A DNA stretch of 64,000 bases from Rhyacichthys aspro (lineage: Eukaryota; Chordata; Actinopteri; Gobiiformes; Rhyacichthyidae). Location: contig CM072160.1 of assembly GCA_036850595.1 (NCBI GenBank), positions 2,961,981 through 3,025,980 of the forward strand, given 5' to 3'. Positions 35,130 to 45,465 of the stretch are shown here, piece after piece; position 1 is the stretch's first letter, and each line of letters begins with the position of its first letter. Both the position numbers and the translations under genes were made by a program. Under the pieces are notes generated by a model. The model saw only the letters and a program-made list of their open reading frames with translations, had not been told where the DNA came from and ran no database searches.

Positions 35130-36900
35130 TGTGAGCTCAAAGAGGGAAAAGAAGCAGAAATAACTGGGTTTCGCAAAAGCAGGCTAAAAATGAACTCTTG
35201 AAACACATTGCTGAAGTTTTTCAAGGTCTGGAAGGCATACAGGCAATAATAATAATATATTTTTATGATAAATTGCAAATAAAAGTCACTCAAATGTCCA
35301 CAGCTGCAGTAATGAGGCTTTTAGAAACTCACAGATCAAAGGTGAGAGGTCAGAAGTCAAAACAGGGAACGTAACCCTCAAGTATTTAACAAACAGGACA
35401 CATTTGTGAACTGGCGACACAAATTACTTTCATCCTTGCCTCTGTTATACGTCAAAATGTGGGACTGTTTTCGGCTTCTATCCATTTTTCTTCTAAGTCT
35501 AAGGAACAGTGACTTCCCTCTCCCCAGACGTAGGTGTCCCGGGTCGGTCCACACGGCCTTCTCTTCCACAGAGGGTCCATTTTAATGTGTCAGAGCAGGG
35601 CTGAGGTCTTCATCCTTTCTCTCGAGATGTTGTGCTCGTGTTCGTTGGGAAGAAAGGAAGACGGATGGAGTCCAATAAATCCATAAAGTCCAATGAATCA
35701 AGAGCTTTGTCCCATTTTCTTCATTGCATTTCTGCACAAACCCCCTCGACTTGAAGCAGTACGAGGTGTTTCAGGACTGTTCCTAATGTTGAGCAGCTCT
35801 TATTGATCCAAGAATATGGCAGATGTGATGTTTCCTCACAGCATTTTACAGAAACAGCCTCCTTTTTTTGCTGTAAATAGAGCTTTAATTAGTTAGAAGT
35901 GCCTCTCGGAGACACAAAGGGGAATAAACCGAGCCTGGAGACTTTCGGTTTTATACAAACATTGGTTTTCTGTGAAGCGTGTTGACTTAAAGAACAGCCT
36001 GCAGCAAACACAGACCCACAAAGCCACCTCTGTTTGGTGTGAGGTTAATGTGCGGCAGTGGTACAGTACACAACGGGGAGGGGTTCACACTTAGAAGCAG
36101 CGGGACGAGTGACCGGGTCTGTCCTGTCCCCCGTCCATCTGCTCGGCCTGCTGTCCCCGGCCCCCGCTCAATGTTCGTCCCAAACCCTCCGAGAGGCTCC
36201 AGGTGAGGCCTAATGTGCAGCGGTGCGTTCAGGATCAGGATCAGGAGAAAACACAACAGAAACAATCTCAGTATTTACAGGAGAGCTTTGATTTAAAAAC
36301 TGTGTCATTACCAGGTTTTCTATAGAGCATAATTATGTAATAGCACTTTTTCCGTTTGTTTATTTTGGGAAAATCAATATTTAAAGTGCTATTGAACCCA
36401 GTGAAAGGGGTTTTCTTTTTCTACAACTGAGCACATTCCTATTTCCTATGTTCTTATTAAAACACTCAATGCAGTTTAAAGTTCATGTAATTGATTTAAT
36501 GACCCATTTATTGTGAAATTGCACTTTGCAGCTGATGATAATCGTGGGTCTTTCATTTCCAGGATCTGAACAAATTAAGACAGAAACAAGAGTCTGAAGT
36601 GTACTTTGTCGTAAAGAGCCTTTGTATTTTGATGGTCACTTAATCAAATGTGTAAAATATACATTTGCACCTGTGGTTTTCTCCAGTGACTGTGATTATG
36701 ACGGCTTTAAAGAGTCAGATTAACAGCCTTCTCCGATCACACTTGTTAGTTTCTTTTGCCTTTGTGCAGCCATTTAATGTTTCTAGATTTCACTTTTCTG
36801 TTTTATGTATATGTTTTAGGGTAAACAGTATTGTGTGAAAGGTTCAGACATGTGTGAATATATGAAATAATAATCTGAATACTGTCAACAATAAACTAAC
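35130..36900. other. Intergenic stretch with a GC-rich island at 35990-36245
   Basis: The island (tgtccccggcccccgctc, tgaggcctaatgtgcagcgg) stands out from AT-rich flanks. The remainder shows no exon or repeat. Confidence 0.35.
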
Positions 36901-37707
36901 TGGTTTTGTCTGGGATTACATGGTCTGGTTTAGTCCAGTTTGGTCTGGTTTTGTCTGGGATTACATGGTCTGGTTTAGTCCAGTCTGGTCTGGTTTTGTC
37001 TGGGATTACATGGTCTGGTTTAGTCCAGTCTGGTCTGGTTTTGTCTGGGATTACATGGTCTGGTTTAGTCCAGTCTGGCCTGGTTTTGTCTGGGATTACG
37101 TGGTCTGGTTTAGTCCAGTCTGGCCTGGTTTTGTCTGGGATTACATGGTCTGGTTTAGTCCAGTCTGGTCTGGTTTTGTCTGGGATTACATGGTCTGGTT
37201 TAGTCCAGTCTGGTCTGGTTTTGTCTGGGATTACATGGTCTGGTTTAGTCCAGTTTGGTCTGGTTTTGTCTGGGATTACATGGTCTGGTTTAGTCCAGTC
37301 TGGTCTGGTTTTGTCTGGGATTACATGGTCTGGTTTAGTCCAGTCTGGTCTGGTTTTGTCTGAGATTACATGGTCTGGTTTAGTCCAGTCTGGTCTGGTT
37401 TTGTCTGAGATTACATGGTCTGGTTTAGTCCAGTCTGGTCTGGTTTTGTCTGGGATTACATGGTCTGGTTTTGTCTGGGATTACATGGTCTGGTTTAGTC
37501 CAGTTTAGTCTGGTTTTGTCTGGGATTACATGGTCTGGTTTAGTCCAGTTTGGTCTGGTTTTGTCTGGGATTACATGGTCTGGTTTAGTCCAGTCTGGTC
37601 TGGTTTTGTCTGGGATTACATGGTCTGGTTTAGTCCAGTCTGGTCTGGTTTTGTCTGGGATTACATGGTCTGGTTTAGTCCAGTCTGGTCTGGTTTTGTC
37701 TGGGATT
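36901..37707 (+). repeat. 45-bp tandem array, about 18 copies
   Basis: The unit reads TCTGGTTTTGTCTGGGATTA then CATGGTCTGGTTTAGTCCAG plus TCTGG (45 bases). Copies differ by only a few point variants (cagtttggtc, tctggcctgg, tctgagatta). One truncated unit sits near 37447-37478. Because 45 is a multiple of three, long frames with a 15-residue period are open on both strands; there is no start context, splice site or family match to suggest a protein. The CTGGTTTAGTC core links it to the fields at 14930, 41575 and 45466. Confidence 0.97.
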
Positions 37708-37709
37708 GT

Positions 37710-38175
37710 CCAAATGTTAAAAGACCAAATATTGATTGATAAAATTGTCTTCTTTTCTTTCACTTTGCATTTTGTAAACTCATAAAAATCACAATACTTT
37801 ACATTTTTTACGTTACTTTTTAAACCCACAGCTGCATAAACGTGTGCACAGTGCTGTATATTCATAAAAAGTTAGTCATAATTTGTCATAATCAGTTGCT
37901 AAATGTTTTTCTGTGGATTTACTCTTGACGTAGCTTTGTGCTGAGGCTGTGGAGCAGTGACCCTTACACAGCGAGGCCTATAATTCATGGTTATATAAAA
38001 GTAACAGGTGGACTTCGGTCTGTTTAAACGGCTGCAGAGAGAGAGACTGGATGGGTCCAGATGGAGGAGGAGTGGTCCTGCTGAGACTCTGTCATTTACA
38101 CAAACACAGGAACGGGACTGAAACACACTCCACGAGTCAGAAAACTAACTAAGTATTGAACAAGAGCCTTTCAAT
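37710..38175. other. Intergenic stretch, no gene seen
   Basis: AT-rich between the 45-bp array and the next dispersed repeat; nothing recognised. Confidence 0.4.
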
Positions 38176-38184
38176 TTGAATTAA

Positions 38185-38660
38185 AACTTTCATTTAAAAA
38201 AAGTAAAACTAGACCAATTTTTCTCCACAAAATACTAATATGTTCAACGTATGTTCTCATTAAACACTGCGTTGAAGCACTGACAACATTTATTCATGTT
38301 TAATTTGCTGCATATTTCTCTATTTTTATCTTTTTTGAGCTGTTTCTCTGTAAAATAAGACGTATTTCCAACAGAATAACCCATTTCCTTGGTTTATTTC
38401 CTTGCTCCTTCGTTGTTGACATCAGTGTCGACCAATGGGAGCGCTCCTTTTTACCTGAAGTGAGCTGTGATTGGTCAAAATCCTGCTGTGGACTGATCAT
38501 TCTCATCTATTAAAATCCTTCATTATAAAGACTAGATCACGTCTTAACGTCTCATTTTTTTTTCAGATGATTCCTGTTACAATAAACTTTAGGAGATTAC
38601 ACTGAAAAACTAAATGCAACAATAAAAAAAAAAAACAGGTAATATAGGTTATGAACTCAA
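38185..38660 (-). repeat. Interspersed repeat family, copy upstream of pipox
   Basis: Minus-oriented copy with the 5' end well kept ('ctgttacaataaactttagg', 'agattacactgaaaaac', 'caggtaat'). Both CCAAT-type boxes are present in the core near 38430-38475. It ends only about 180 bases before the pipox start codon, so it could contribute sequence to the pipox promoter region. Confidence 0.9.
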
Positions 38661-38689
38661 ATAAAAGTCAGTTGCAGCTTCGAAGCCTG

Positions 38690-38838
38690 TCAGACCAAAC
38701 CCAGGGTGAAACTCCTTGAGGACAGTGAAAGTGGGCGGGTCTGAGGCATGTTGTTAACTTTTGACGGAAGCGCTGCGCCTCGAGTCAAACCAGTTCAACT
38801 TGTGTCTGACCGAGTTATTCGAGGTTACAGCAGTCAAC
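38690..38838 (+). promoter_or_regulatory. pipox: pipox promoter and 5' UTR
   Basis: A GC-richer stretch just upstream of the start codon contains a GC box, TGGGCGGG (38732-38739), and an HNF1-like core, GTTAAC (38753-38758), fitting a gene expressed in liver and kidney. No TATA box stands out. The ATG at 38839 has A at position -3, a good start context. The transcription start cannot be fixed. Confidence 0.45.
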
Positions 38839-38949
38839 ATGTCGACCAACCGGGACTACGACTGCATCGTGATCGGGGCCGGGGTCCAGGGCTCTTTCAC
38901 GGCCTACAGTTTGGCCAAGAGGGGCAAGAAGACTCTGCTGCTGGAGCAG
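38839..38949 (+). CDS. pipox: pipox exon 1, peroxisomal sarcosine/pipecolate oxidase N-terminus
   Basis: PIPOX is a peroxisomal FAD-dependent amine oxidase that oxidises sarcosine and L-pipecolate (lysine breakdown), releasing hydrogen peroxide. This exon encodes residues 1-37. After a short lead MSTNRDYD comes the Rossmann dinucleotide-binding motif GAGVQG (GxGxxG, residues 13-18), then SFTAYSLAKRGKKTLLLEQ, in which Glu36 is the acidic residue that contacts the FAD ribose in this family. The segment closely matches the known vertebrate PIPOX start, IVIGAG.QGSFTAY.LAKRG. The exon ends CAG|GTGGGG in phase 0. The start was chosen because the family homology begins just after this methionine, although the frame is open further upstream to 38761. 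Intron 1 (38950-40237) is about 1.3 kb. Confidence 0.95.
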
Positions 38950-39194
38950 GTGGGGCTCAGGGACACGTCTTTACGCAGCGGGCGTCATTACGCACAGAGC
39001 AGATCATGTGGAAACGTGGTTGTGGCTGCTTCAAGTCTTTGCAAAGAGAAATAGTTGATAAAGTTGTATTATTCTGTTACAATATGAGCCATATTAAAAT
39101 GTAATAGCACTTTATTTGGATGAGGCTAATACAAAACTAATACAAAAGTAGCATTTAGGGATTTTTAACACGTTGCCCTTCATTTAATATTATG

Positions 39195-39262
39195 TGAGTG
39201 GACAGAGGCAGTTCTAGGGATATTTGGGGCCCAAGGCAGGAGGCACCGGGGGCACATCATTT
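39195..39262. mobile_element. Transposon end-like fragment in pipox intron 1
   Basis: 'cagaggcagttctaggga' then 'tatttggggcccaaggcagg' resembles a common fish DNA-transposon end. Only a fragment is present. Confidence 0.3.
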
Positions 39263-39539
39263 ATACACAAAGTAATTTACTCCATCCCTATAATAGATCT
39301 GTCTCTGAGGACCTACTTTCACCCCGTTAAGTGCTTTTGATTTTCAGATTAATTTGACAATTAATTTCACTCGTTAAAAAAGTAAAACGGGTCGATGTTT
39401 TTCAAAAAAATGAATGAAAGGGCTTTAAACTATGCTGTGCCTCAGTATTTCAATATAGTGTTTTATTTTCACAGTTTTATAATACATAAAGTAGTTATTT
39501 TGTAAATGTGTCAGTGCTTTATGGTCTTGTCTAAGTAGC

Positions 39540-39685
39540 CGTGTTGCAAAATACACCTTATTTTAAAGAGAAACAGCTCAAAAAAAATAAAAAAAAATAG
39601 AGAAATGTGTAGAAAATTAAACATGGATAAATGTCGGCAATAATTCAAAGTAGTGTTTAACGAGATAATTACAGCTGAGACAGGT
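39540..39685 (+). repeat. Interspersed repeat fragment in pipox intron 1
   Basis: 'ttttaaagagaaacagctc', an A-rich block, 'gaaatgt', 'acatggataaatgtcggcaa' and 'gtgtttaacgagataattac' match the middle part of the dispersed family (compare 48105-48200). The CCAAT core is absent. Confidence 0.75.
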
Positions 39686-40237
39686 CCTGCAGTTTTAAAA
39701 CCAGGTAAATATGTCTAGTAACCAGCTTTTCTAAACCCCTTGAATCTCTCCTGGCCTCGTTCTGAATGCTGCTGTTGTGTAACCGTAGATTATGTAACTT
39801 CAGCAAACAAACTGTGACATACATAGTTCCTTTATAGAAATACACGTTCTGAGGTGGTCACGTGTTTTCACTGATGTTTAATTCTTTGACAGTGGAGCAA
39901 ATCTACTCAGAAGGATGTAAAAGTTGCATTTAGTGGAAAAAGTCTGTTTATTGTATAAGTTAAGAAGAGTATGAACAAGTATTTAGGAATATTTGGATCC
40001 ACATTTTGATTCAAGACATTAATACTTATTATTAAACACCTCATTTCTTGACTTTTCTTTATTTCATCCTTGGATTCCACTTTTATTTTAGTATTAAAGC
40101 ATAAAAGTAGCTCTTCTTTAAACAAAATAAACTGAAATGGAGTATATAATCAGGTCATTTTACCAAGATACTGTATGTTTGAGTAATTTGAGCCATTTTA
40201 GATTGATACCAATTATAATCTACTCTTTTTCTCCCAG

Positions 40238-40386
40238 TTTCTTTTGCCCCACACTCGAGGCAGCTCCCACGGCCAGACCCGGATCATCCGTAAAGCCTAC
40301 GAGCAGGACTTCTACACCGACATGATGGAGGAGTGCTACAAACTGTGGGCTGAGCTCGAGCGAGAGGCAGGGGTCAAACTGTACAG
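40238..40386 (+). CDS. pipox: pipox exon 2
   Basis: Flanked by a pyrimidine tract ending TCCCAG (acceptor) and by CAG|GTAGGA (donor), this 149-base exon continues the pipox frame in phase 0 and ends in phase 2. It encodes residues 38-86 and two bases of codon 87. It starts FLLPHTRGSSHGQTRIIRK and goes on AYEQDFYTDMMEECYKLW, AELEREAGVKLY, then the split Arg. The RGSSHGQTRIIRKAY block (residues 44-58) is the family signature and lies next to the FAD and active site in monomeric sarcosine oxidases. Mammalian PIPOX has about 390 residues, so the window encodes under a quarter. The next exon, expected to continue QTGLL, was not found by eye up to the gap at 44819 or after it. The C-terminal peroxisomal signal is therefore not visible. 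Confidence 0.95.
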
Positions 40387-41570
40387 GTAGGACCCCCTTA
40401 AAACAGGACGAGGGTAGTCTTTAAGTAACGAGATGCAGAAAGGAAGAGTGAGATCTGGAGTCAAGCAAAGCAATAACATTGTTTTTTGAAAGGTTTAGAC
40501 GCTGTTTGGAGTGTTGCAGACGGTGGAAACCTCAGACTCAGATTACTTTAGACTTTCGTGGTATATTATACACTTATCTGAATACACATGGTTAATATTA
40601 GCTGCAGTAAAGCCTGGTCCCAGTCCCCCACATGCTTTAAAAACCTTTGCTTTTCAGTAAAACCACATCTTGACGCGTTACGTTTCTTGAGACTTTCTCC
40701 ATATTTTGTACCAAAAATCAGAAAAAGTCAGATGATTCTCTTGACATCCTCCAGAGACATGTTTGAAAGATTCTTTAACCTTTAGATTAACTTTACAGCA
40801 GCAAAAACAGGACGAGAAGTTGCCAAAAATATGTTTTAATCACTTTCCTTGATTATTTGTGGCCTGTCTGATGCACAGATGTGTGGAGACAGCTTCTCTT
40901 CAGCTGTGTTTTGTTTAAATAATGTTACTAATAAAAGACAATCTATTCCTTGGTTTAGATAATACCATATTGGTGTTCTCTTTATTTGGCAGGGAGCATT
41001 TATAAAAACATAAGAAGCAAAAGAGGCATTTGAATTCATTTAGTTTGTTTCACTTTTTGTTTCTTTTTGGGTCAGATTAGGTTTCTGTTCATCTTTACTG
41101 TTAGGAGTAATTTACTTCTGGCTTTTATCCAACTGTGTTTTGTTCCATTTCTCGTTGTTTTATCCCATCCACCGCTTGTACTGACCTAAAAAAGTCCTCC
41201 AGGAAAACATGGGAACCCTGAGTCAGCACAAAAACCAGGAAAGAGAAAACCTATTAAAGTGAGCATAAGAAAAGCTTTGCCAGAACACCACGAATTGTCA
41301 CATTCAAGGTTCTTTGTGCACGCAACAGCGGCGACTCAATCTACGGCAGCCACCAATGCATGTCTTTCTCATTACCTGCGTCCTGTGCACCGGCGCCGAC
41401 AGCTCCAGGAACACTTTTCACTCTCGGACCGTTCACAAACATGACAGCGTCGTCAAATTGAGAGCGACTGGCTTCTTAAGCGTCCAACACAGATTGTATT
41501 ATCCGCTTTGTTCTCTGACGCTTTCATTGGTTTTCTTTAAGATGTAGACGGTATAGTTCCTAACAAAGGG
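40387..41570 (+). other. pipox intron 2, no exon seen
   Basis: Starts with the exon 2 donor GTAGGACC. Mostly AT-rich; 41300-41480 is more GC-balanced (acctgcgtcctgtgcaccgg) but gives no PIPOX-like translation. Confidence 0.5.
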
Positions 41571-41574
41571 AGGG

Positions 41575-42215
41575 TTTAGGTGTTCAGGGCTTGGTTTAGT
41601 CCAAGGTTTATCAGGTTTATTCACAGTTTAGCGCTCTGTTGTATGAAGAGATCTAAATATGAGGCAGACAAAGCCATTCTGGGCAAAAATATTCAGTGTA
41701 CACCTAAAAGGAAAGACTGTGTGACTAGTCAAAGTACATACTCGCTTTTTTAACTCTCTGTGCTAAGAGTTAACCCTAAAATTACTTTGCTAACCCTACA
41801 ATTAAGCTTCACTTTGTAGGCTCTGGTTTAGTCGTATTTGATCCTGGTTTAATGTTGCTTTAGCCGTCCTTTATTTCTGTTTTACCATGTTTTTTTTTCC
41901 CTAAATTTAATCCTCATTTAGTCTCGGGTTTAATTCTGATTCAATCTTGATTTACTTCAGGTTTAGCCCTTATTTAGTCCTGGGTTTTGTCCCGCTCTAG
42001 TTCTGGTTTAGTCCAGGCTAAGTCCTGGTTTAGTCCCTAGATTTGGTCCTAGTTGAGTCACAGTTTAGTCCTGGATTTAGTCCTGAGTTTGCCCTTAGTT
42101 TTGAGCTTTATTCTGTTTTAATCCAATGATTGAGTCTGGTTTTGTCCTGATTTAGTCCTGCTTTAGCTCTGCATTAACCCCTCAGTTTAATCCTGGTCCA
42201 GCCCTTGTTGAGTTG
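41575..42215 (+). repeat. Degenerate CTGGTTTAGTC repeat field
   Basis: Blocks at about 41575-41640 and 41815-42215 consist of variants of TCCTGGTTTAG (ctggtttagtccaggctaag, tcctggatttagtcctgag). Same family and strand as 14930-17245. Confidence 0.85.
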
Positions 42216-42559
42216 ATGTAGTCAGCTGCTGTTATGGTCTTTTCATCTTTAATATTTTGCCCTGCTCCTCTCTGTGCGTCTCTCCCTTCTCGTTTCTCGT
42301 TGCGATGCAGATGTGGAGCAGCCCAAGGGCACAGGTGGCCTTCAGACCAGGCCCCATCAGTCTTGAGCTGCACCAATAACAGAGAGACGCTCTGTTTCTG
42401 GGCAAACATACGGTGGGCCGGGCCTGGGTTCATGAACTATTAGCTTCAGACCTGGATAATTAATGATACGCTAACAATAACTCCTCCAATATTGTCTTCT
42501 TCCATTTGAGTCTAGCCACAGAAGGTCACAAGCCTCACAACAGAGAGTGTTATAGTCAC

Positions 42560-42700
42560 TGAATTGTATATTGTATTTTAATCAATCAATTAATTAATTA
42601 ATTAATCAATTAAACTTTAGAGCACTTTTCATACAGCTTAATGCAAGGTGCTTCACAAAAGAAAATCATTAAACACAATAATCACAACAGTTCAAAAACA
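42560..42700. repeat. (ATTA)n run and teleost dispersed-repeat fragment
   Basis: An (AATT)-type run (42581-42612) is followed by 'tagagcacttttcatac' and 'aaggtgcttcacaaaag', words typical of a common fish dispersed element (agcacttttcatac..aaagtgcttcaca). Confidence 0.5.
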
Positions 42701-42750
42701 CTGGTGGTTGTGTTTCACTTTTTTCACTCAGTAAAATTAATATTTTTTTA

Positions 42751-42890
42751 TTAATTTAATTTAATTTAATTTAATTTAATTTAATTTAATTTAATTTAAT
42801 TTAATTTAATTTAATTTAATTTAATTTAATTTAATTTAATTTAATTTAATTTAATTTAATTTAATTTAATTTAATTTAATTTAATTTAAT
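42751..42890. repeat. (TTTAA)n microsatellite, about 28 units
   Basis: An almost perfect pentanucleotide array of about 140 bases. Its purity suggests high mutability. Confidence 0.97.
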
Positions 42891-42899
42891 ATGCTTGGA

Positions 42900-43685
42900 G
42901 AAAAAAAAAAGCTGAGTCACCAAAGTTTTGTTTTTTGTTGTGTTTTTTTTTTGTAAGGTACTGGTATGATCATAAATGAGGAGCATATACCCATTTCTGA
43001 GCACGGCCTGTGATTGCTCGCTCTTACACGTGGACATAAGTGTACAGCTCCCATCAGACCTGACCTGACGCGGTGGTATTTATGATCCGACATCAGGCTT
43101 TTCTGTCCTCCGTCACACGCCGTAAACACACAACGCTCCGGAGACACGCTCATAAAATGAGTTGATGAATGTGTGCAGCCTTTAGCGGGGCCGGCTGTGC
43201 CTTATGGCCGCTGACAGATGTCCGGGCAGCCTTTAGAAAACAGTGCTGGCAGAGGCCGGGTCACACATCCATCAAACAGAGCCCTGCGTTAGACTCCAGC
43301 GCAGAGGCTGGACTCCTGCTCAGGGTTTACTCGGTTTCAAACAGTCAGGCTATGATCTGTGGCAGCATTAGCATTATTCTTCTCTTTCTTTTAGAATTTA
43401 AAACTGATATTGTTAATGTGGAGCCTGTTTTAGTTTGAAAGAGCTGTGTTAAGGCTGAAAGTTAATTTATCACAACAATGTTAGTGAATATTGCAATGCA
43501 GTGGTTAATATATCACAAAGGAAAACAAAAAGGAAGCAGATGCAAAATTAGATTGGAGGAAACACTTCAGAATAAGGTGTCAAATATTAAAAAAAAACAC
43601 TTTACATTGTATTAGAAAATGAGAGAGTAAAATCTAAAAGCCCTACTAGATGTTTTGGTAAATAAAACCCTTTTCTCTCACTCGG
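42900..43685 (+). other. Intronic stretch with a GC-rich island at 43000-43340
   Basis: The island (gcctttagcggggccggctg, gccgctgacagatgtccgggc) has an open plus-strand frame containing 'EAGLLLRV'. This superficially recalls the QTGLL start of PIPOX exon 3, but the flanking residues do not fit. Possible conserved noncoding element. Confidence 0.3.
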
Positions 43686-43689
43686 TCTA

Positions 43690-43850
43690 CAATTCCAAAG
43701 ATAAAAGTTTCAGCTCTAAACTTAGATTTAATTTAACGTGTTAGTATTTTGTGGTGAAAAAATGAATCCGGTTTGACCTTTTTTTTTAAATAAAAGAAGC
43801 AGGAAAAGTTACTGCTGTTGTTGGTGGAGAGTGGAAATCAAGACGTGGAA
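43690..43850 (+). repeat. Interspersed repeat family, 3' fragment
   Basis: 'ccaaagataaaagtttcag', 'acgtgttagtattttgtgg' and 'ataaaagaagcaggaaaag' match the 3' third of the copy at 47860-48415, ending 'gtggaaaacaaaatca'. Confidence 0.85.
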
Positions 43851-43854
43851 AACA

Positions 43855-44818
43855 AAATCATTTAGCGCAGCTTTGAGTGTCCTCATAGCACAAAAAAAAA
43901 GAATAATGTCTGATTTTGCATTTTCAGGTTTATGTAAAATTGCCATGTTTCATTATTCGTTTGCACTTTTTCTACTTTTTGTGTTTATCTATCCTCAAGT
44001 TCATCAGGAATTGATTTTAAGCCTTGGATTATCACCTTTTACAAGCAAATGTAGGTAAATCTAGGCGTTAATCTACTATCTTTAAGCCTATTACACCAAT
44101 AAAACATCCTCGTTGATAAAATATACTAACAATTGGAACACTTTAATCTTGGTGTATCACCTTTAGATTCTTATTCAAACCTACTTCTTTCTAATTCTGC
44201 GGTGACTTGTCGTGAATAGAGCTGTCGGTTTGAACGCAGCGGGTGCAGTCGGCTCAGGGTCGGACGCTGCTTTTCCGCGACGCACCCTTGAAAAAACTAT
44301 TAAATGTGACGGAGGACGGGCCGAGCGGCGTGAGGCGGAGGCGGAGACTCGTACGCTCTCAGAGAGTTATTACAGTTCAGGGTTAGAGCCAACGTGACAT
44401 ATTCCTCACTGTCACTGCTCCCTAACACACTGTTATTTATGTGCTGCCTTTAGCACTCACCTCGCTTCATCTACATTCGATGTCAGTTCATTTTAGAAGG
44501 AGTCAAAACCACCTGGAGTTTCACGGTCAAACGGACCGCTTTGAAAAACACAAGGACAACGCCCACAAACCTTCTACCTTTTTCAAAATTGTGCAAAGAC
44601 TTTTTCACTTTTCTTCCACTGCATTCATCTAATTCAGCTCTTATCGATATAATCTAAGTATATCTAAAGCACAGATGCCTTCCTTTTAATCACTTTTAAT
44701 GTATATATCTCTTGTATTTTTCCCATGCATCAATAATAAACACAACATTTTCTACCGAGTACAAGAAAACAAACACACGTACAAATCTGTGGCAGGAGAG
44801 ATTTCTTTCTTGAAGTGA
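43855..44818 (+). other. Stretch up to the scaffold gap, no exon seen
   Basis: 44200-44400 is CpG-rich (ttgaacgcagcgggtgcagtc, gacgggccgagcggcgtgagg) and open in one frame, but gives no PIPOX-like residues. The rest is AT-rich. Confidence 0.35.
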
Positions 44819-44918
44819 NNNNNNNNNNNNNNNNNNNNNNNNNNNNNNNNNNNNNNNNNNNNNNNNNNNNNNNNNNNNNNNNNNNNNNNNNNNNNNNNNN
44901 NNNNNNNNNNNNNNNNNN
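44819..44918. other. Assembly gap of exactly 100 N
   Basis: One hundred consecutive N bases, the usual placeholder for a scaffold join of unknown size. Order and orientation across it rest on scaffolding, not on sequence. Confidence 0.99.
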
Positions 44919-45465
44919 TAATAATTTAGCCTAGTCGTCTGCAAAGTTCAAGCCTATGGATCAGTTTAATAAGCTTTATTCATACCATTTCATTTTCCTC
45001 TGTTTTTAGCACAGCAGCCCATTGAAACACTTTATATTTGAGCTTAATATAGACTACGATGTATTTTACAAAGGTTAAGCAGACACTGAACATTTTTTCC
45101 GATGCTAATAAGGACATTAGCTCAGTTAGCTCATGTAGGATAACTGTGTCGTGCTGAAAGCTTAAACTGCAGGTATTTGAGGAACGTCCGAACAGTAGTT
45201 TATCTGAAATGGCAGTTCATATTAGAGCCTCGTATGAGCCAGTGTTTCCTGGCTGTTTTGGGATTACCGGAGCTGACTTCGTGCAGAGGGGTTGCACTGC
45301 CACGCCGCTGCAGATACTTAATCCTGCTGAGTTTTCAACACTTTCCCACCGTTCTTCGACGTTCACAAGCCACTGACCAAAGCTCTGGTCGTCCACTGGA
45401 TTCCTCCACAACACGGGACACGGGTCGGGACAAGAATGAAAAGACTTCAGTGTCAAAATCATCGC
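44919..45465. other. Noncoding stretch after the gap
   Basis: 45177-45480 is more GC-balanced and open on both strands, with no recognisable protein. No pipox exon is seen. Confidence 0.35.

Noticed and set aside
36906..37508. 200-codon frame with a 15-residue period
   Set aside because: By-product of the 45-bp array; long frames are open on both strands, with no splice sites or protein family match.
40495..40540. 'gtgttgcag' followed by 'acggtgg' as a pipox exon 3 acceptor
   Set aside because: Joining to exon 2 in the required phase gives residues unlike any PIPOX continuation.
43300..43345. 'EAGLLLRV' translation as a possible pipox exon 3
   Set aside because: Only a few residues resemble the expected QTGLLLLG; upstream and downstream residues do not fit and the phase-2 join gives a different frame.
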